From an uncultured Lachnospiraceae bacterium (GTDB lineage Bacteria; Bacillota; Clostridia; Lachnospirales; Lachnospiraceae): a DNA stretch of 64,000 nt. Under the pieces are notes generated by a model that saw only the letters and a list, made by a program, of their open reading frames with translations, searched no databases and had not been told where the DNA came from. The position numbers and the translations under genes were made by a program. Of this stretch, positions 20,713 through 28,624 are shown one piece after another. The first letter of the stretch is position 1, and each line of letters begins with the position of its first letter. The DNA lies in contig CALWBQ010000041.1 of assembly GCA_944376125.1 (NCBI GenBank), positions 1-64,000 of the forward strand, read 5' to 3'.

Positions 20713-20895
20713 TCAACCTATTTTCTGTTTACGTCCCGGTTCAGCGCCCACACTGTGGCAGCCGCTGCAGCCATGGCAGCCGCCGGCACACCCAGAACAG
20801 CCTTTTCCAGACTTTTTATCCTTATAGATGCTTCTGGCAGCAATCCCTGCTAACAGTACTACCACAAGCAGCACAATGAATGTAGACAGATTCAT
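20713..20895 (-). CDS. FeoB-associated Cys-rich membrane protein
   Basis: A 60-residue protein with one N-terminal membrane helix (about 4-22) and a cytosolic tail GKGCSGCAGGCHGCSGC with five cysteines. This is the FeoB-associated Cys-rich family (the FeoC-like position in Firmicute feo operons). The ATG at 20895 has AGGAGG 7 bases upstream. It follows feoB by 81 bases that contain a terminator-like hairpin (20919-20949), so its expression may be lower than that of feoB. An iron-relay or stabilising role is inferred from context. Confidence 0.85.
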   Translation of the reverse strand: MNLSTFIVLLVVVLLAGIAARSIYKDKKSGKGCSGCAGGCHGCSGCHSVGAEPGRKQKIG

Positions 20896-20918
20896 AATCA
20901 GCCTCCTTTGGCCCAAAA

Positions 20919-20949
20919 CCCCGGACAGCTCTGTTCAGCCAGTCCGGGG
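20919..20949 (-). terminator. Terminator-like hairpin between feoB and the FeoB-associated gene
   Basis: On the minus strand CCCCGGAC (20949-20942) pairs with GTCCGGGG (20926-20919), followed by TTTT. It may partly terminate or mark an mRNA processing site inside the operon. Confidence 0.65.
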
Positions 20950-20976
20950 CTCACGTTGCACACTATTGATACACTA

Positions 20977-23154
20977 TCAAACTTTTGCTCTCTTTGCAAG
21001 GGAATCTACCTTCAAAACAGTACTTTCTTTGTACGGTCTGAAGAGCAGATACAGGAATCCGATCACAATCAGAAGCGCAGCAACTGTTCCGATGCCAAAT
21101 GCACCGGTAGTAATAAACATACCGATCTGGTAGATGCACAGGGAAGCAGCGTACGCTAACAAAGTCTGATACCCGATGGCAAACCAGAACCACTTGGCAT
21201 TGTTCATCTCTCTCTTGATAGCCCCCATTGCCGCAAAACAGGGAGCACACAGAAGATTAAATACCAGGAAGGAGTATGCAGACAGAGTCGAATAGCTTCC
21301 TGCCAGGGTTCCCCAGATCTCCTCTCCCTCTTCCGATACTTCAGCAAAGCCGAAGAGAATTCCGAAAGTTCCAACTACATTCTCCTTTGCCACCAGGCCG
21401 GTGATTGCAGCTACGGTTGCCTTCCAGTCGCCCCATCCGAGAGGAGCAAAAATCCAGCAGATCGCCTGGCCGATATTTGCCAGGATTCCTGTGCTCAGAT
21501 CCTCCACCGGGCCAAATTTGCCGTCTACAAAGCCGTAGCTGGAAGCAAACCAGATTACAATGGTGGACAGCAGGATAATGGTTCCCGCCTTCTTAATGAA
21601 GGACCATCCTCTCTCCCACATACTTCTCAAGACTGCAGAAATTGTAGGCCAGTGATAAGCCGGAAGCTCCATGACGAAAGGAGCCGGATCTCCGGCAAAC
21701 ATTTTCGTCTTCTTTAAGATGATGCCGGAGCAGATAATGGCTGCGATTCCCACAAAGTATGCGCTGGGAGCAACCCAGGAAGCTCCGTTAAACAGAGCGC
21801 CTGCAATCAGAGCAATGATCGGCAGCTTTGCCCCGCAGGGAACAAAGGTGGTCGTCATAATGGTCATGCGGCGGTCTCTCTCGTTCTCAATGGTACGGGA
21901 AGCCATGACACCGGGAACGCCGCAGCCGCTTCCGATCAGCATCGGAATAAAGGATTTTCCGGACAATCCAAACTTGCGGAAAATACGGTCCATAATAAAT
22001 GCAATTCTGGCCATATAACCGCAGGACTCCAGGAACGCCAAGAAAATGAACAATACCAGGATCTGGGGAACAAAGCCCAGAACAGCGCCGACGCCTGCCA
22101 CGATACCATCCAGGATCAGACTCTGGAGCCAGTCGGCACAGCCAACGGCAGTCAGCAGGTTCTCAACCAGAACCGGGATGCCAGGAATCTCCAGCCCGAA
22201 CAGGCTCCAGCCTTCGCCGAACACACCATCGTTGGCCCAGTCGGTTGCCCACGTACCTACTGTCGTTACGGATACGTAATATACGACCCACATTACGATC
22301 ACGAAAATGGGGAGCGCCAGGAATCGGTTGGTAACAAACCGGTCGATCTTATCGGAGGTACTGAGCTGGCCCTTTTTGGCCTTCTTGCAGCAGGAACCGA
22401 TAATAGAAGCGATATAATTATAGCGTTCATTGGTAATGATGCTCTCACAGTCGTCATCCATTTCTTTTTCCACACGGGCGACGATCGATTCCACATCCGG
22501 AGCCTTCGTCATCTGAGCAGAAATCTTATCATCTCTCTCAAACAGCTTGATGGCGTAGAAGCGCTTCTGTTCCTCCGGGATGTCAGATCCGATCATATTC
22601 TCGATATCCTCCAGCGCAGCCTCTACTGTTTTGGAAAATTTATGTACAGAAACCGCCGTTGCCTTGCTCTCAGCCAACTGCACTGCTCTGTCTGCGGCTT
22701 CCTTGATACCGGTTCCTTTTAATGCGGAAATTTCCATCACATCGCAGCCCATCTGCCTGGAAAGGGCCTTAATATCGATCTTGTCGCCGCTCTTGGCAAC
22801 CAGGTCCATCATGTTGATTGCCATCACCACAGGGATGCCCAGCTCCAGCAGCTGTGTAGACAAATACAAGTTTCTCTCTAGGTTTGTGCCGTCAACAATA
22901 TTGATGATAGCATCCGGTCTCTCCCCGATCAGGTAGTTTCTTGCAACCACCTCTTCCAATGTATAAGGAGACAGGGAGTAGATACCCGGAAGATCCATGA
23001 TCACGGCATCCTTGTTCCATTTTAATTTTCCTTCTTTTTTCTCAACTGTAACGCCCGGCCAGTTTCCAACAAACTGGTTTGCGCCTGTCAATGCGTTGAA
23101 CAATGTCGTTTTGCCGCTGTTGGGGTTTCCGGCAAGTGCAATTTTAACAGACAT
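20977..23154 (-). CDS. feoB: Ferrous iron transport protein B
   Basis: A 725-residue GTPase-coupled Fe(II) transporter. The N-terminal G domain shows GNPNSGKTTLFNALTG (G1), VGNWPGVTVE (G2), DLPGIYSL (G3) and NMMD (G4). After a linker of about 100 residues come the Gate/nucleoside-recognition membrane segments, including GSGCGVPGVMASRTIEN and PCGAKLPII. The ATG at 23154 has GGAGG 6 bases upstream; a start 13 codons earlier is less likely. It is third in the operon feoA-feoA-feoB-small Cys protein. A DtxR-like dyad lies in the 71 bases before it (23186-23199). Confidence 0.97.
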   Translation of the reverse strand: MSVKIALAGNPNSGKTTLFNALTGANQFVGNWPGVTVEKKEGKLKWNKDAVIMDLPGIYSLSPYTLEEVVARNYLIGERPDAIINIVDGTNLERNLYLSTQLLELGIPVVMAINMMDLVAKSGDKIDIKALSRQMGCDVMEISALKGTGIKEAADRAVQLAESKATAVSVHKFSKTVEAALEDIENMIGSDIPEEQKRFYAIKLFERDDKISAQMTKAPDVESIVARVEKEMDDDCESIITNERYNYIASIIGSCCKKAKKGQLSTSDKIDRFVTNRFLALPIFVIVMWVVYYVSVTTVGTWATDWANDGVFGEGWSLFGLEIPGIPVLVENLLTAVGCADWLQSLILDGIVAGVGAVLGFVPQILVLFIFLAFLESCGYMARIAFIMDRIFRKFGLSGKSFIPMLIGSGCGVPGVMASRTIENERDRRMTIMTTTFVPCGAKLPIIALIAGALFNGASWVAPSAYFVGIAAIICSGIILKKTKMFAGDPAPFVMELPAYHWPTISAVLRSMWERGWSFIKKAGTIILLSTIVIWFASSYGFVDGKFGPVEDLSTGILANIGQAICWIFAPLGWGDWKATVAAITGLVAKENVVGTFGILFGFAEVSEEGEEIWGTLAGSYSTLSAYSFLVFNLLCAPCFAAMGAIKREMNNAKWFWFAIGYQTLLAYAASLCIYQIGMFITTGAFGIGTVAALLIVIGFLYLLFRPYKESTVLKVDSLAKRAKV

Positions 23155-23185
23155 GTCAATCCTCCTTTTCACCACTCCAAGTAGA

Positions 23186-23199
23186 TTAGTCATTGCTAA
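23186..23199. promoter_or_regulatory. DtxR-like dyad upstream of feoB
   Basis: TTAG-6-CTAA between feoA and feoB, the same pattern as two dyads in the feo promoter. It may provide an internal, iron-controlled site. Confidence 0.55.
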
Positions 23200-23225
23200 C
23201 CTATAATTAAAAATAAACAGTCCGT

Positions 23226-23447
23226 CTATTGAACCTCGATCATCTGTGCGTCAGCTTTCCTCAAAGAAAGCTCATAGCCGCGCACCGTCACTTCCACCGG
23301 GTCGCCCAAAGGCGCCACCTTGCGAACATACACCTGTGTCCCCTTGGTAATGCCCATGTCCATAATCCGGCGCTTTACTGCGCCCTCGCCATGCAGCTTT
23401 ACAACGGAAACCGTCTGGCCGCACGCCACATCTTTCAATGTCTGCAT
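23226..23447 (-). CDS. feoA: FeoA-domain protein (second in operon)
   Basis: A 73-residue SH3-like FeoA protein (MQTLKDVACGQTVSVVKL, RRIMDMGITKGTQV, GYELSLRKADAQMI). FeoA is cytosolic and is thought to help FeoB activity. The long open frame upstream of the ATG is not used: the ATG at 23447 follows GAGG, and the upstream part overlaps the other feoA. It has classical FeoA features throughout, unlike the more divergent first gene. Confidence 0.93.
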   Translation of the reverse strand: MQTLKDVACGQTVSVVKLHGEGAVKRRIMDMGITKGTQVYVRKVAPLGDPVEVTVRGYELSLRKADAQMIEVQ

Positions 23448-23515
23448 TTTCCTCGCGCTCCTTTCTTTTTCACACCCGCGGCCCGCTTCCCGGGCAGTTT
23501 TGCTGAAAGCCAAAA

Positions 23516-23728
23516 TCAAACCATAATCTTGCTCGCCATTTCCCGGCTGATTGCCACCCGGGAATCTTTTACATTTACAATCACGTTGCCGCCATTGGCA
23601 GACACCACCATCACCTGGGCGCCGACGACAAAGCCAAGACTTTCCAGAAAACGCCTGACGTCCTCCTTTCCGCCGATCCGGACAATATTCGTTGTCTCTC
23701 CTTCTTTTGCAAATGTCAGAGGCATCAT
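23516..23728 (-). CDS. feoA: FeoA-domain protein (first in operon)
   Basis: A 70-residue FeoA-domain protein (FLESLGFVVGAQVMVVSANGGNVIVNVKDSRVAISREMASKIMV). It shares the SH3-like fold pattern with the next gene but is divergent, so the pair may not be redundant; tandem feoA genes are frequent in Clostridia. Two ATGs at 23728 and 23725 follow GGAGAG. It is the first gene after the DtxR-like operators. Confidence 0.9.
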   Translation of the reverse strand: MMPLTFAKEGETTNIVRIGGKEDVRRFLESLGFVVGAQVMVVSANGGNVIVNVKDSRVAISREMASKIMV

Positions 23729-23760
23729 TGGTCACTCTCCTTTTTCCAGCAAAAAATAAG

Positions 23761-23811
23761 TTAGCTTTTTCTAACCTTGTTTAGATTAGCACACACTAAC
23801 TTTTTTGTCAA
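23761..23811 (-). promoter_or_regulatory. feo promoter with two DtxR-like dyads
   Basis: Minus-strand TTGACA (23811-23806), a 17-base spacer and TAATCT (23788-23783). Two TTAG-6-CTAA dyads occupy the site: 23786-23799 overlapping the -10 and spacer, and 23761-23774 just downstream of the start point, with centres 25 bases apart. The layout suits repression by the adjacent DtxR-type protein. Confidence 0.75.
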
Positions 23812-23891
23812 TGGTTTTATTTGAAAAAAAGGATAGAATATAGTATAATGTCGTCAGACATTCATAGTATCAATTTGTAAGGAGAAGGAAA

Positions 23892-24257
23892 TTGAAAATA
23901 CAGGAATCTGCTGAAAATTATCTAGAAACCATCCTGGTTTTAGGGAACCAGAAACCCAACGTCCGTTCAATCGATGTGGTAAATGAGATGAACTTTTCCA
24001 AACCCAGCGTCAGCGTGGCAATGAAAAATTTAAGAGAAAATGGCTACATCCGCATGGATGAGAATGGTTATATCACCCTTACAGATGCCGGGCGGGCCAT
24101 CGCAGAAAAAATATACGAGCGCCATACCCTGCTTTCCAGGTGGCTGATCCGCCTTGGGGTAAATGAGAAAACGGCTCAGGAAGATGCCTGCCGGATCGAG
24201 CATGTGATCAGCGCAGAGAGCTTTTCTGCAATCAAAAAGCATGTCGGGGAAATCTAA
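23892..24257 (+). CDS. DtxR/MntR-family metal-dependent regulator, short form
   Basis: 121 residues: winged helix (about 1-65) plus dimerisation/metal domain, with no C-terminal SH3 domain. Compared with MntR and DtxR, the metal residues are His78 (YERH), Cys100, Glu103 and His104 (ACRIEHVIS). Cys at the position where MntR has Glu, as in DtxR/IdeR, points to Fe(II) rather than Mn(II) sensing; the equivalent of MntR Asp8 is Asn9. The start is TTG at 23892 after GGAGAAGG. It is divergent from the feo operon with DtxR-like dyads between them, so feo repression in iron-replete cells is the likely role. Confidence 0.88.
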   Translation: MKIQESAENYLETILVLGNQKPNVRSIDVVNEMNFSKPSVSVAMKNLRENGYIRMDENGYITLTDAGRAIAEKIYERHTLLSRWLIRLGVNEKTAQEDACRIEHVISAESFSAIKKHVGEI

Positions 24258-24275
24258 TCCCGGCATGCTTTTCTC
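24237..24275. terminator. Bidirectional terminator overlapping the end of the DtxR-type gene
   Basis: AAGCATG-CGGG pairs with CCCG-CATGCTT around the stop codon, with TTTTCTCTTG on the plus strand and TTTTTG on the minus strand. It serves the regulator gene and the convergent P-type ATPase gene. Confidence 0.75.
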
Positions 24276-24283
24276 TTGTTCCA

Positions 24284-26233
24284 TTATTTCGTTCTCAGCG
24301 CTCTCATGGCATTTAAGATCGCAATGACTGATACACCCACATCTGCGAACACAGCCTCCCACATAGTGGCAGCTCCTGCTGCACCCATCAGCAGGACAAG
24401 AGCCTTGACGGCGAGGGCAAACACAATGTTCTCCTTCACAATCATCATTGTCTTTCTGGAAATTCGGACGACCGCCGCTATCTTTCTGGGGTCATCATCC
24501 ATCAGCACCACATCCGCCGCCTCGATAGCAGCATCAGAGCCCATGCTCCCCATTGCGATGCCAATGTCTGCCCGGGACAGCACCGGAGCGTCATTGATCC
24601 CATCTCCTGCAAAGGCGACCTTCTCTTTGCCCTTCTCAGCCTCCAAAAGTTTTTCCACTTCCGTCACTTTATCTCCGGGAAGCAGTTCTGTGTGCACCTC
24701 ATCCAGTCCCAGTCGGGCAGCGACCGCCTCCCCAACGGCTTTCTTATCGCCAGTCAGCATCACCGTTTTTTTCACACCGGCCTGTTTCAGGGCCTCGATC
24801 GCCTCTTTCGCGCCTTCCTTAATCGTATCTGATATCACAATCGTCCCGATAAACCGGCCTTCTCTGGCAAGATATACCGTAGTTCCAGCCGCTGTACACG
24901 GCGCGCAGGCAATATCATGTGCCTTCATCAGCTTCTCATTGCCTGCCAGAACCTGCTTTCCATCTACCAAAGCACAGACACCATGTCCGGAAATCTCCTG
25001 AGCATCTCTCACCCGCTTCAGATCCAGCGCCGGCTGGCCATCGGGATCCGCTTTGGTTCCAAGCGGATCGAACCTGGCAACTGTATCCAGAAAGCTGCCG
25101 CTCCGTTTCTGCCGTTCTGTCCATGCATCCCGGATTGATTTCGAAATAGGGTGATCCGAATATCCCTCTGCCAGAGCCGCAGTCTCCAGCAGATCCTCTT
25201 CTGAGACCCCTTCAGGGCTGATCTCAGAAACCTTAAACTCACCTTTCGTCAACGTTCCTGTCTTATCAAATACAATAACCGCCATCTCCGATAAGGCTTC
25301 CAGATAATTGCCGCCCTTCACCAGCACTCCAATCCTGGATGCCGCACCGATTCCCCCAAAGAAACTGAGAGGAACTGAAATCACCAGGGCACAAGGGCAG
25401 GAGATCACCAGAAAAATACATGCCCTGCGGATCCATTCTCCAAAGCCGCCTCCCAGCGCCAAAGGCGGGATCACTGCCAGGAACACTGCCGCCGCCACTA
25501 CTGCAGGCGTGTAATATCTTGCAAAGCGGGTAATAAAGTTCTCCACCTTTGCCTTTTTTGAACTGGCGTTTTCCACCAGCTCCAAAATTCTCGATACTGT
25601 AGAATCATCAAATTCTTTTGTCACTTCCACCCGGAGCAGCCCGCTCCCGTTTACGCAGCCGCTGATAATCTCGTCTCCAGGCCGGGCTCTCCTGGGGACA
25701 GACTCTCCCGTCAGAGCCGAGGTGTCTACCATAGACTCTCCGGAAATCACCTTTCCATCCAGAGGAATCCTTTCTCCCGGTTTCACCACAATCACAGAGC
25801 CAACTGGAACATCATCCGGATCCACCTGCCGCAGTTTCCCGTCTTCCTCAATATTGGCATATTCCGGGCAGATATCCATCAGGTCTGCGATTGACTGGCG
25901 GGACCGGTTCACAGCATAGCTCTGGAACAGCTCCCCCACCTGATAGAACAGCATAACTGCCACAGCCTCCGAGTATTCCTGCACTCCGAAGGCTCCGAAT
26001 GTCGCCACTGCCATCAGAAAATTCTCATCAAACACCTGACCATTCTTAATGCCCCTTGCAGCTTTATAGATAATATCCCATCCGGCCACCAGATATGGTA
26101 CCAAGTACAAGCAAAACGTGACAGGCCAGCTCAGCCGCTCAAATGATCCTGCTTTATCTGCAATCATCAGCGGAATGTAAATCACAAAAGCCGCGATAAT
26201 ACGTGCCAGCATCATTTTTTGTTTCTTATTCAT
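24284..26233 (-). CDS. Heavy-metal P-type ATPase, Zn/Cd type, without N-terminal HMA
   Basis: A 649-residue P1B-2-type efflux ATPase for divalent soft metals (Zn, Cd, Pb). Seen in order: membrane helices, [37 protein letters not shown] and a last helix with DVGVSVIAILNAMR, whose Asp is typical of the Zn/Cd group. The usual N-terminal metal-binding HMA domain is missing; a free HMA protein is encoded just upstream (26274-26492). The ATG at 26233 follows GGAGG. Last gene of an ArsR-HMA-ATPase operon. Confidence 0.93.
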   Translation of the reverse strand: MNKKQKMMLARIIAAFVIYIPLMIADKAGSFERLSWPVTFCLYLVPYLVAGWDIIYKAARGIKNGQVFDENFLMAVATFGAFGVQEYSEAVAVMLFYQVGELFQSYAVNRSRQSIADLMDICPEYANIEEDGKLRQVDPDDVPVGSVIVVKPGERIPLDGKVISGESMVDTSALTGESVPRRARPGDEIISGCVNGSGLLRVEVTKEFDDSTVSRILELVENASSKKAKVENFITRFARYYTPAVVAAAVFLAVIPPLALGGGFGEWIRRACIFLVISCPCALVISVPLSFFGGIGAASRIGVLVKGGNYLEALSEMAVIVFDKTGTLTKGEFKVSEISPEGVSEEDLLETAALAEGYSDHPISKSIRDAWTERQKRSGSFLDTVARFDPLGTKADPDGQPALDLKRVRDAQEISGHGVCALVDGKQVLAGNEKLMKAHDIACAPCTAAGTTVYLAREGRFIGTIVISDTIKEGAKEAIEALKQAGVKKTVMLTGDKKAVGEAVAARLGLDEVHTELLPGDKVTEVEKLLEAEKGKEKVAFAGDGINDAPVLSRADIGIAMGSMGSDAAIEAADVVLMDDDPRKIAAVVRISRKTMMIVKENIVFALAVKALVLLMGAAGAATMWEAVFADVGVSVIAILNAMRALRTK

Positions 26234-26273
26234 CCTCTGCCTCCTTCCGGCGTTATACCGTCTGCGGTCCGGA

Positions 26274-26492
26274 TTACATTAAAATCTTACAGTCCGGTTC
26301 TACTTTTGCGCAGACGGAAACGACCTCCTTCATAATCTCGTCAAATCTCGCGTCATCCGCCTCAATCACCATTTTCTGGGTCATAAAACTGACGCTGGCG
26401 TTGGCAACACCCTCAATTTTTTTGATTGCGTCCTCCATCTTAGCAGCGCAGTTTGCACAATCCAAATCTTCCAGTTTAAATTTCTTTTTCAT
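26274..26492 (-). CDS. Free heavy-metal-associated (HMA) domain protein
   Basis: A 72-residue ferredoxin-like HMA protein with LDCANCAAKME (Cys12/Cys15), the metal site seen in N-terminal domains of CadA/ZntA pumps (DCANC). It sits 40 bases upstream of the ATPase that lacks this domain, suggesting the pump and its metal-binding module are encoded separately. The ATG at 26492 follows AGGAGG. It could act as a metallochaperone or as a trans-acting regulatory domain. Confidence 0.88.
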   Translation of the reverse strand: MKKKFKLEDLDCANCAAKMEDAIKKIEGVANASVSFMTQKMVIEADDARFDEIMKEVVSVCAKVEPDCKILM

Positions 26493-26530
26493 GTTTCATT
26501 CCTCCTGATATTGCATTTCCTATTTTATCT

Positions 26531-26890
26531 TTACTCTTCAATATGCTCCATGCCCTGGCTGATAATGGTCTTTACATGACTGTCTGCCAGGGAATAAAAA
26601 ACTGCCTTGCCCTCCCTGCGGTTTTTCACCAGACGGGACTGTTTTAAAATCTTTAACTGGTGGGAGATGGCCGACTGAGTCATATTCAAAAGCTGGGCAA
26701 TATCGCAGACACACATCTCCGCCTCTGATAATACATATAGAATCTTGATCCGGGTGGAATCGCCAAAGACCTTAAACAGCTCTGCCAGATCATACAGTTC
26801 ATCCTCGTCCGGCATATTGTTATTAACTGCCTCTACCACTTTTTCATGGACCTGGTAAAAATCACAGCATTCTACATCATTAAGCGCCAT
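26531..26890 (-). CDS. ArsR/SmtB-family metal-responsive repressor (CadC/CzrA-like)
   Basis: A 119-residue winged-helix repressor. It has an N-terminal Cys pair (Cys8, Cys9), the alpha3 metal motif EMCVCD (Cys60, Cys62) and an alpha5 pattern Asp103-x-His105 ... His116-x2-Glu119, so both the CadC-type thiolate site and the zinc-type alpha5 site appear available. The recognition helix is TQSAISHQLKIL. The ATG at 26890 follows AAGGAGATG. First gene of the operon, with an operator-like dyad (26921-26938) at the promoter; Cd/Zn/Pb induction is the likely mode. Confidence 0.92.
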   Translation of the reverse strand: MALNDVECCDFYQVHEKVVEAVNNNMPDEDELYDLAELFKVFGDSTRIKILYVLSEAEMCVCDIAQLLNMTQSAISHQLKILKQSRLVKNRREGKAVFYSLADSHVKTIISQGMEHIEE

Positions 26891-26920
26891 ATCACATCTC
26901 CTTTTTCAATCGTTCAAACA

Positions 26921-26972
26921 TATGAATCATTGTTCATACATTGTATTATATATCTTTCTATCTGATTGTCAA
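26921..26972 (-). promoter_or_regulatory. arsR-HMA-ATPase promoter and operator
   Basis: TTGACA (26972-26967), a 16-base spacer and TATAAT (26950-26945) on the minus strand. A perfect TATGAA-6-TTCATA dyad (26921-26938) covers the expected start point, as in ArsR/SmtB operators. Confidence 0.85.
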
Positions 26973-26999
26973 TATACCTGAGCAAATTATTTCAAAAAT

Positions 27000-27170
27000 T
27001 TTTCTCAATAATGAGCCATACAAGTCTTTAAAGAGGCTCCCCCAGCGGCCTTTACAGAGCCATTTTGTTTTATAGGGAACGCAGTTTCCTGCAAAGCTGC
27101 TGTTCCCGTCTGACAGGTTACTCCCCCTTGGGCTATAAGCACTCCTCAGATGGGGCTATCCGCCCCATAA
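27000..27170. ncRNA. Structured intergenic stretch, possible small RNA (unassigned)
   Basis: Part of a 356-base gap without genes. On either strand it folds: GGGAAC-GCAG / CTGC-GTTCCC with one bulge (27075-27107), GGGGC/GCCCC within a 15-base dyad (27152-27166), and GGCTC/GAGCC (27033-27062) followed on the minus strand by TCTTT. I compared it by eye with cobalamin, yybP-ykoY, NiCo and 6S RNA patterns and could not assign it. It lies between the PAP2 terminator and the arsR promoter. Strand and boundaries are uncertain. Confidence 0.35.
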
Positions 27171-27171
27171 T

Positions 27172-27223
27172 AAAAAAGAAGGCAGCGGAAATGCCCCGAT
27201 ATCTGGCATTTCCGCTGCCTTCT
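27172..27223 (-). terminator. Terminator of the lrgA-lrgB-PAP2 operon
   Basis: A near-perfect 19-base stem, AGAAGGCAGCGGAAATGCC (27177-27195) with its complement (27205-27223), followed by a TTTTTT tract on the minus strand, 24 bases after the PAP2 stop. Confidence 0.9.
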
Positions 27224-27246
27224 TCTCTATATTCCCCGGATTTTCT

Positions 27247-27930
27247 TTATTTATAGCCAATGGTCTGGTTTGCCCTCCTGTACAGGGCAGGCCGCAGAGA
27301 AACGGCAGGGAACAGAACCAGACTGAGAAGGACACCGCTGGCTACATCCACAACGGAATGTTGTTTGATCATCATCGTTGAAAGACAGATCAGAATGATC
27401 CATATGTATAGGAGCCAGCGCGCCGCCGGCCAGCCGGAAAACCAGCGGGATTTCCCGGCAATCAGCCCTACAGCCACAGAGCTGGAGACATGGATGGACG
27501 GGCAAACATTGGTCGCTGTATCCATCGTATACAAAAAGCTCACCAGCCAGCCGCAGGGATTGTCCGGAACTGCTTCAGGCCGCAGGTTCAAACCATTTGG
27601 GAAAAACCAATACACCGCCAGGCAGAAGGTTGTTCCGCCAAACATCAGGAGACACAATTCTAAAAAGTCATTCTTTCTGGCGATCATAGTCCCAATCAGG
27701 GCAATCCCAATCAGCAGGAACCAAGAGACGTACGGGATGACAAATATCTCCATAAAGGGGATTTTATCATCCAGCGGGCAGTCTATGAGAAAAAAATCCC
27801 CCGTCCTTGCCTCCAGGGCAAAAAAGCCTGCCAGGTAGAAAATGCCGTAAGTAAGGATGAGGCAGCGGGGGTTTTCCCTGATCCAGTTTTTTATCTTATC
27901 CATCTGCTTCCTGTTACACCATCCTTCCAT
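27247..27930 (-). CDS. PAP2-superfamily membrane protein
   Basis: About 227 residues with five or six membrane helices. PAP2 catalytic motifs are present as CPSIHVSSS (PSGH-like, with Ile for Gly) and KQHSVVDVASG (third motif, His and Asp). The family removes phosphate from membrane lipids such as phosphatidic acid or undecaprenyl pyrophosphate. The ATG at 27930 lies right after the lrgB stop with no ribosome site; an ATG at 27903 follows AGGAAG and is an alternative (218 residues). It is last in an operon with lrgA and lrgB. Substrate unknown. Confidence 0.82.
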   Translation of the reverse strand: MEGWCNRKQMDKIKNWIRENPRCLILTYGIFYLAGFFALEARTGDFFLIDCPLDDKIPFMEIFVIPYVSWFLLIGIALIGTMIARKNDFLELCLLMFGGTTFCLAVYWFFPNGLNLRPEAVPDNPCGWLVSFLYTMDTATNVCPSIHVSSSVAVGLIAGKSRWFSGWPAARWLLYIWIILICLSTMMIKQHSVVDVASGVLLSLVLFPAVSLRPALYRRANQTIGYK

Positions 27931-27931
27931 T

Positions 27932-28624
27932 CTAAGCCAGCCCTGAGATGATCGGCACTAAAATCACAGTCAGCAAGCCTGCCACAGCGATGGCCAGACT
28001 GCTCATTGCTCCCTCGATCTCTCCCAGCTCAAGCGCTTTTGATGTCCCTACCGCATGGGCGCTGGTTCCCAAGGCTAATCCTCTGGCTACGGGGTGTCGG
28101 ATCCCCGCCGCCTTAAAAATCAGCTCTGCCATTACACTCCCTGCCACTCCAGTCAGAATAATCGTCACTACCGTAAGCGCCACAACGCCTCCCGCCTCTT
28201 CGCTGACGCCCATGCCGATGGCAGTAGTAATGGACTTGGGAAGCAGCGTCACATAATCTTCATGGCTCAGACCCAGAAGTTTCACCAGGCAGAATACGCT
28301 GAATGCACTGGCCGCCACGCCGGAACCAATCGCCGCAAAGACGGCAACACAGTGCTTTTTCAGCATCTCCAGCTGTTTATACAGGGGGATTGCCAGACAA
28401 ACTGTGGCCGGGGTCAGAAGATAACTTAAATATTTTGCCCCTTCGTTGTAGGTCTGGTAGTCGATCTGGAAGACAGCCAAAAAACCAATAACCAGGATGG
28501 ATGCCACTAAAAGAGGATTGAGAATCGCCCACCCTAGCTTCTTTTTCAGCCATAAGGCAGCAAGATACGCCCCCACACTGAGCACCATTCCGAAATACAG
28601 GGAAGTTTCCAACAGCTCATTCAT
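27932..28624 (-). CDS. lrgB: LrgB/CidB-family membrane protein
   Basis: A 230-residue polytopic membrane protein of the LrgB family (LPKSITTAIGMGVSEEAGG, GLALGTSAHAVGTSKALELGEIEG are family hallmarks). With LrgA it was first described as an antiholin-like system affecting murein hydrolase activity; later work links these proteins to transport of pyruvate and other small acids. The ATG overlaps the lrgA stop by four bases (28621-28624), indicating translational coupling. No LytSR two-component system is nearby. Confidence 0.93.
   Translation of the reverse strand: MNELLETSLYFGMVLSVGAYLAALWLKKKLGWAILNPLLVASILVIGFLAVFQIDYQTYNEGAKYLSYLLTPATVCLAIPLYKQLEMLKKHCVAVFAAIGSGVAASAFSVFCLVKLLGLSHEDYVTLLPKSITTAIGMGVSEEAGGVVALTVVTIILTGVAGSVMAELIFKAAGIRHPVARGLALGTSAHAVGTSKALELGEIEGAMSSLAIAVAGLLTVILVPIISGLA

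Noticed and set aside
27030..27140. Cobalamin, NiCo or yybP-ykoY riboswitch
   Set aside because: Some landmark words are present but the diagnostic B12 box, the repeated GGGCA/GGACA words of NiCo, or the second manganese-site loop are missing.
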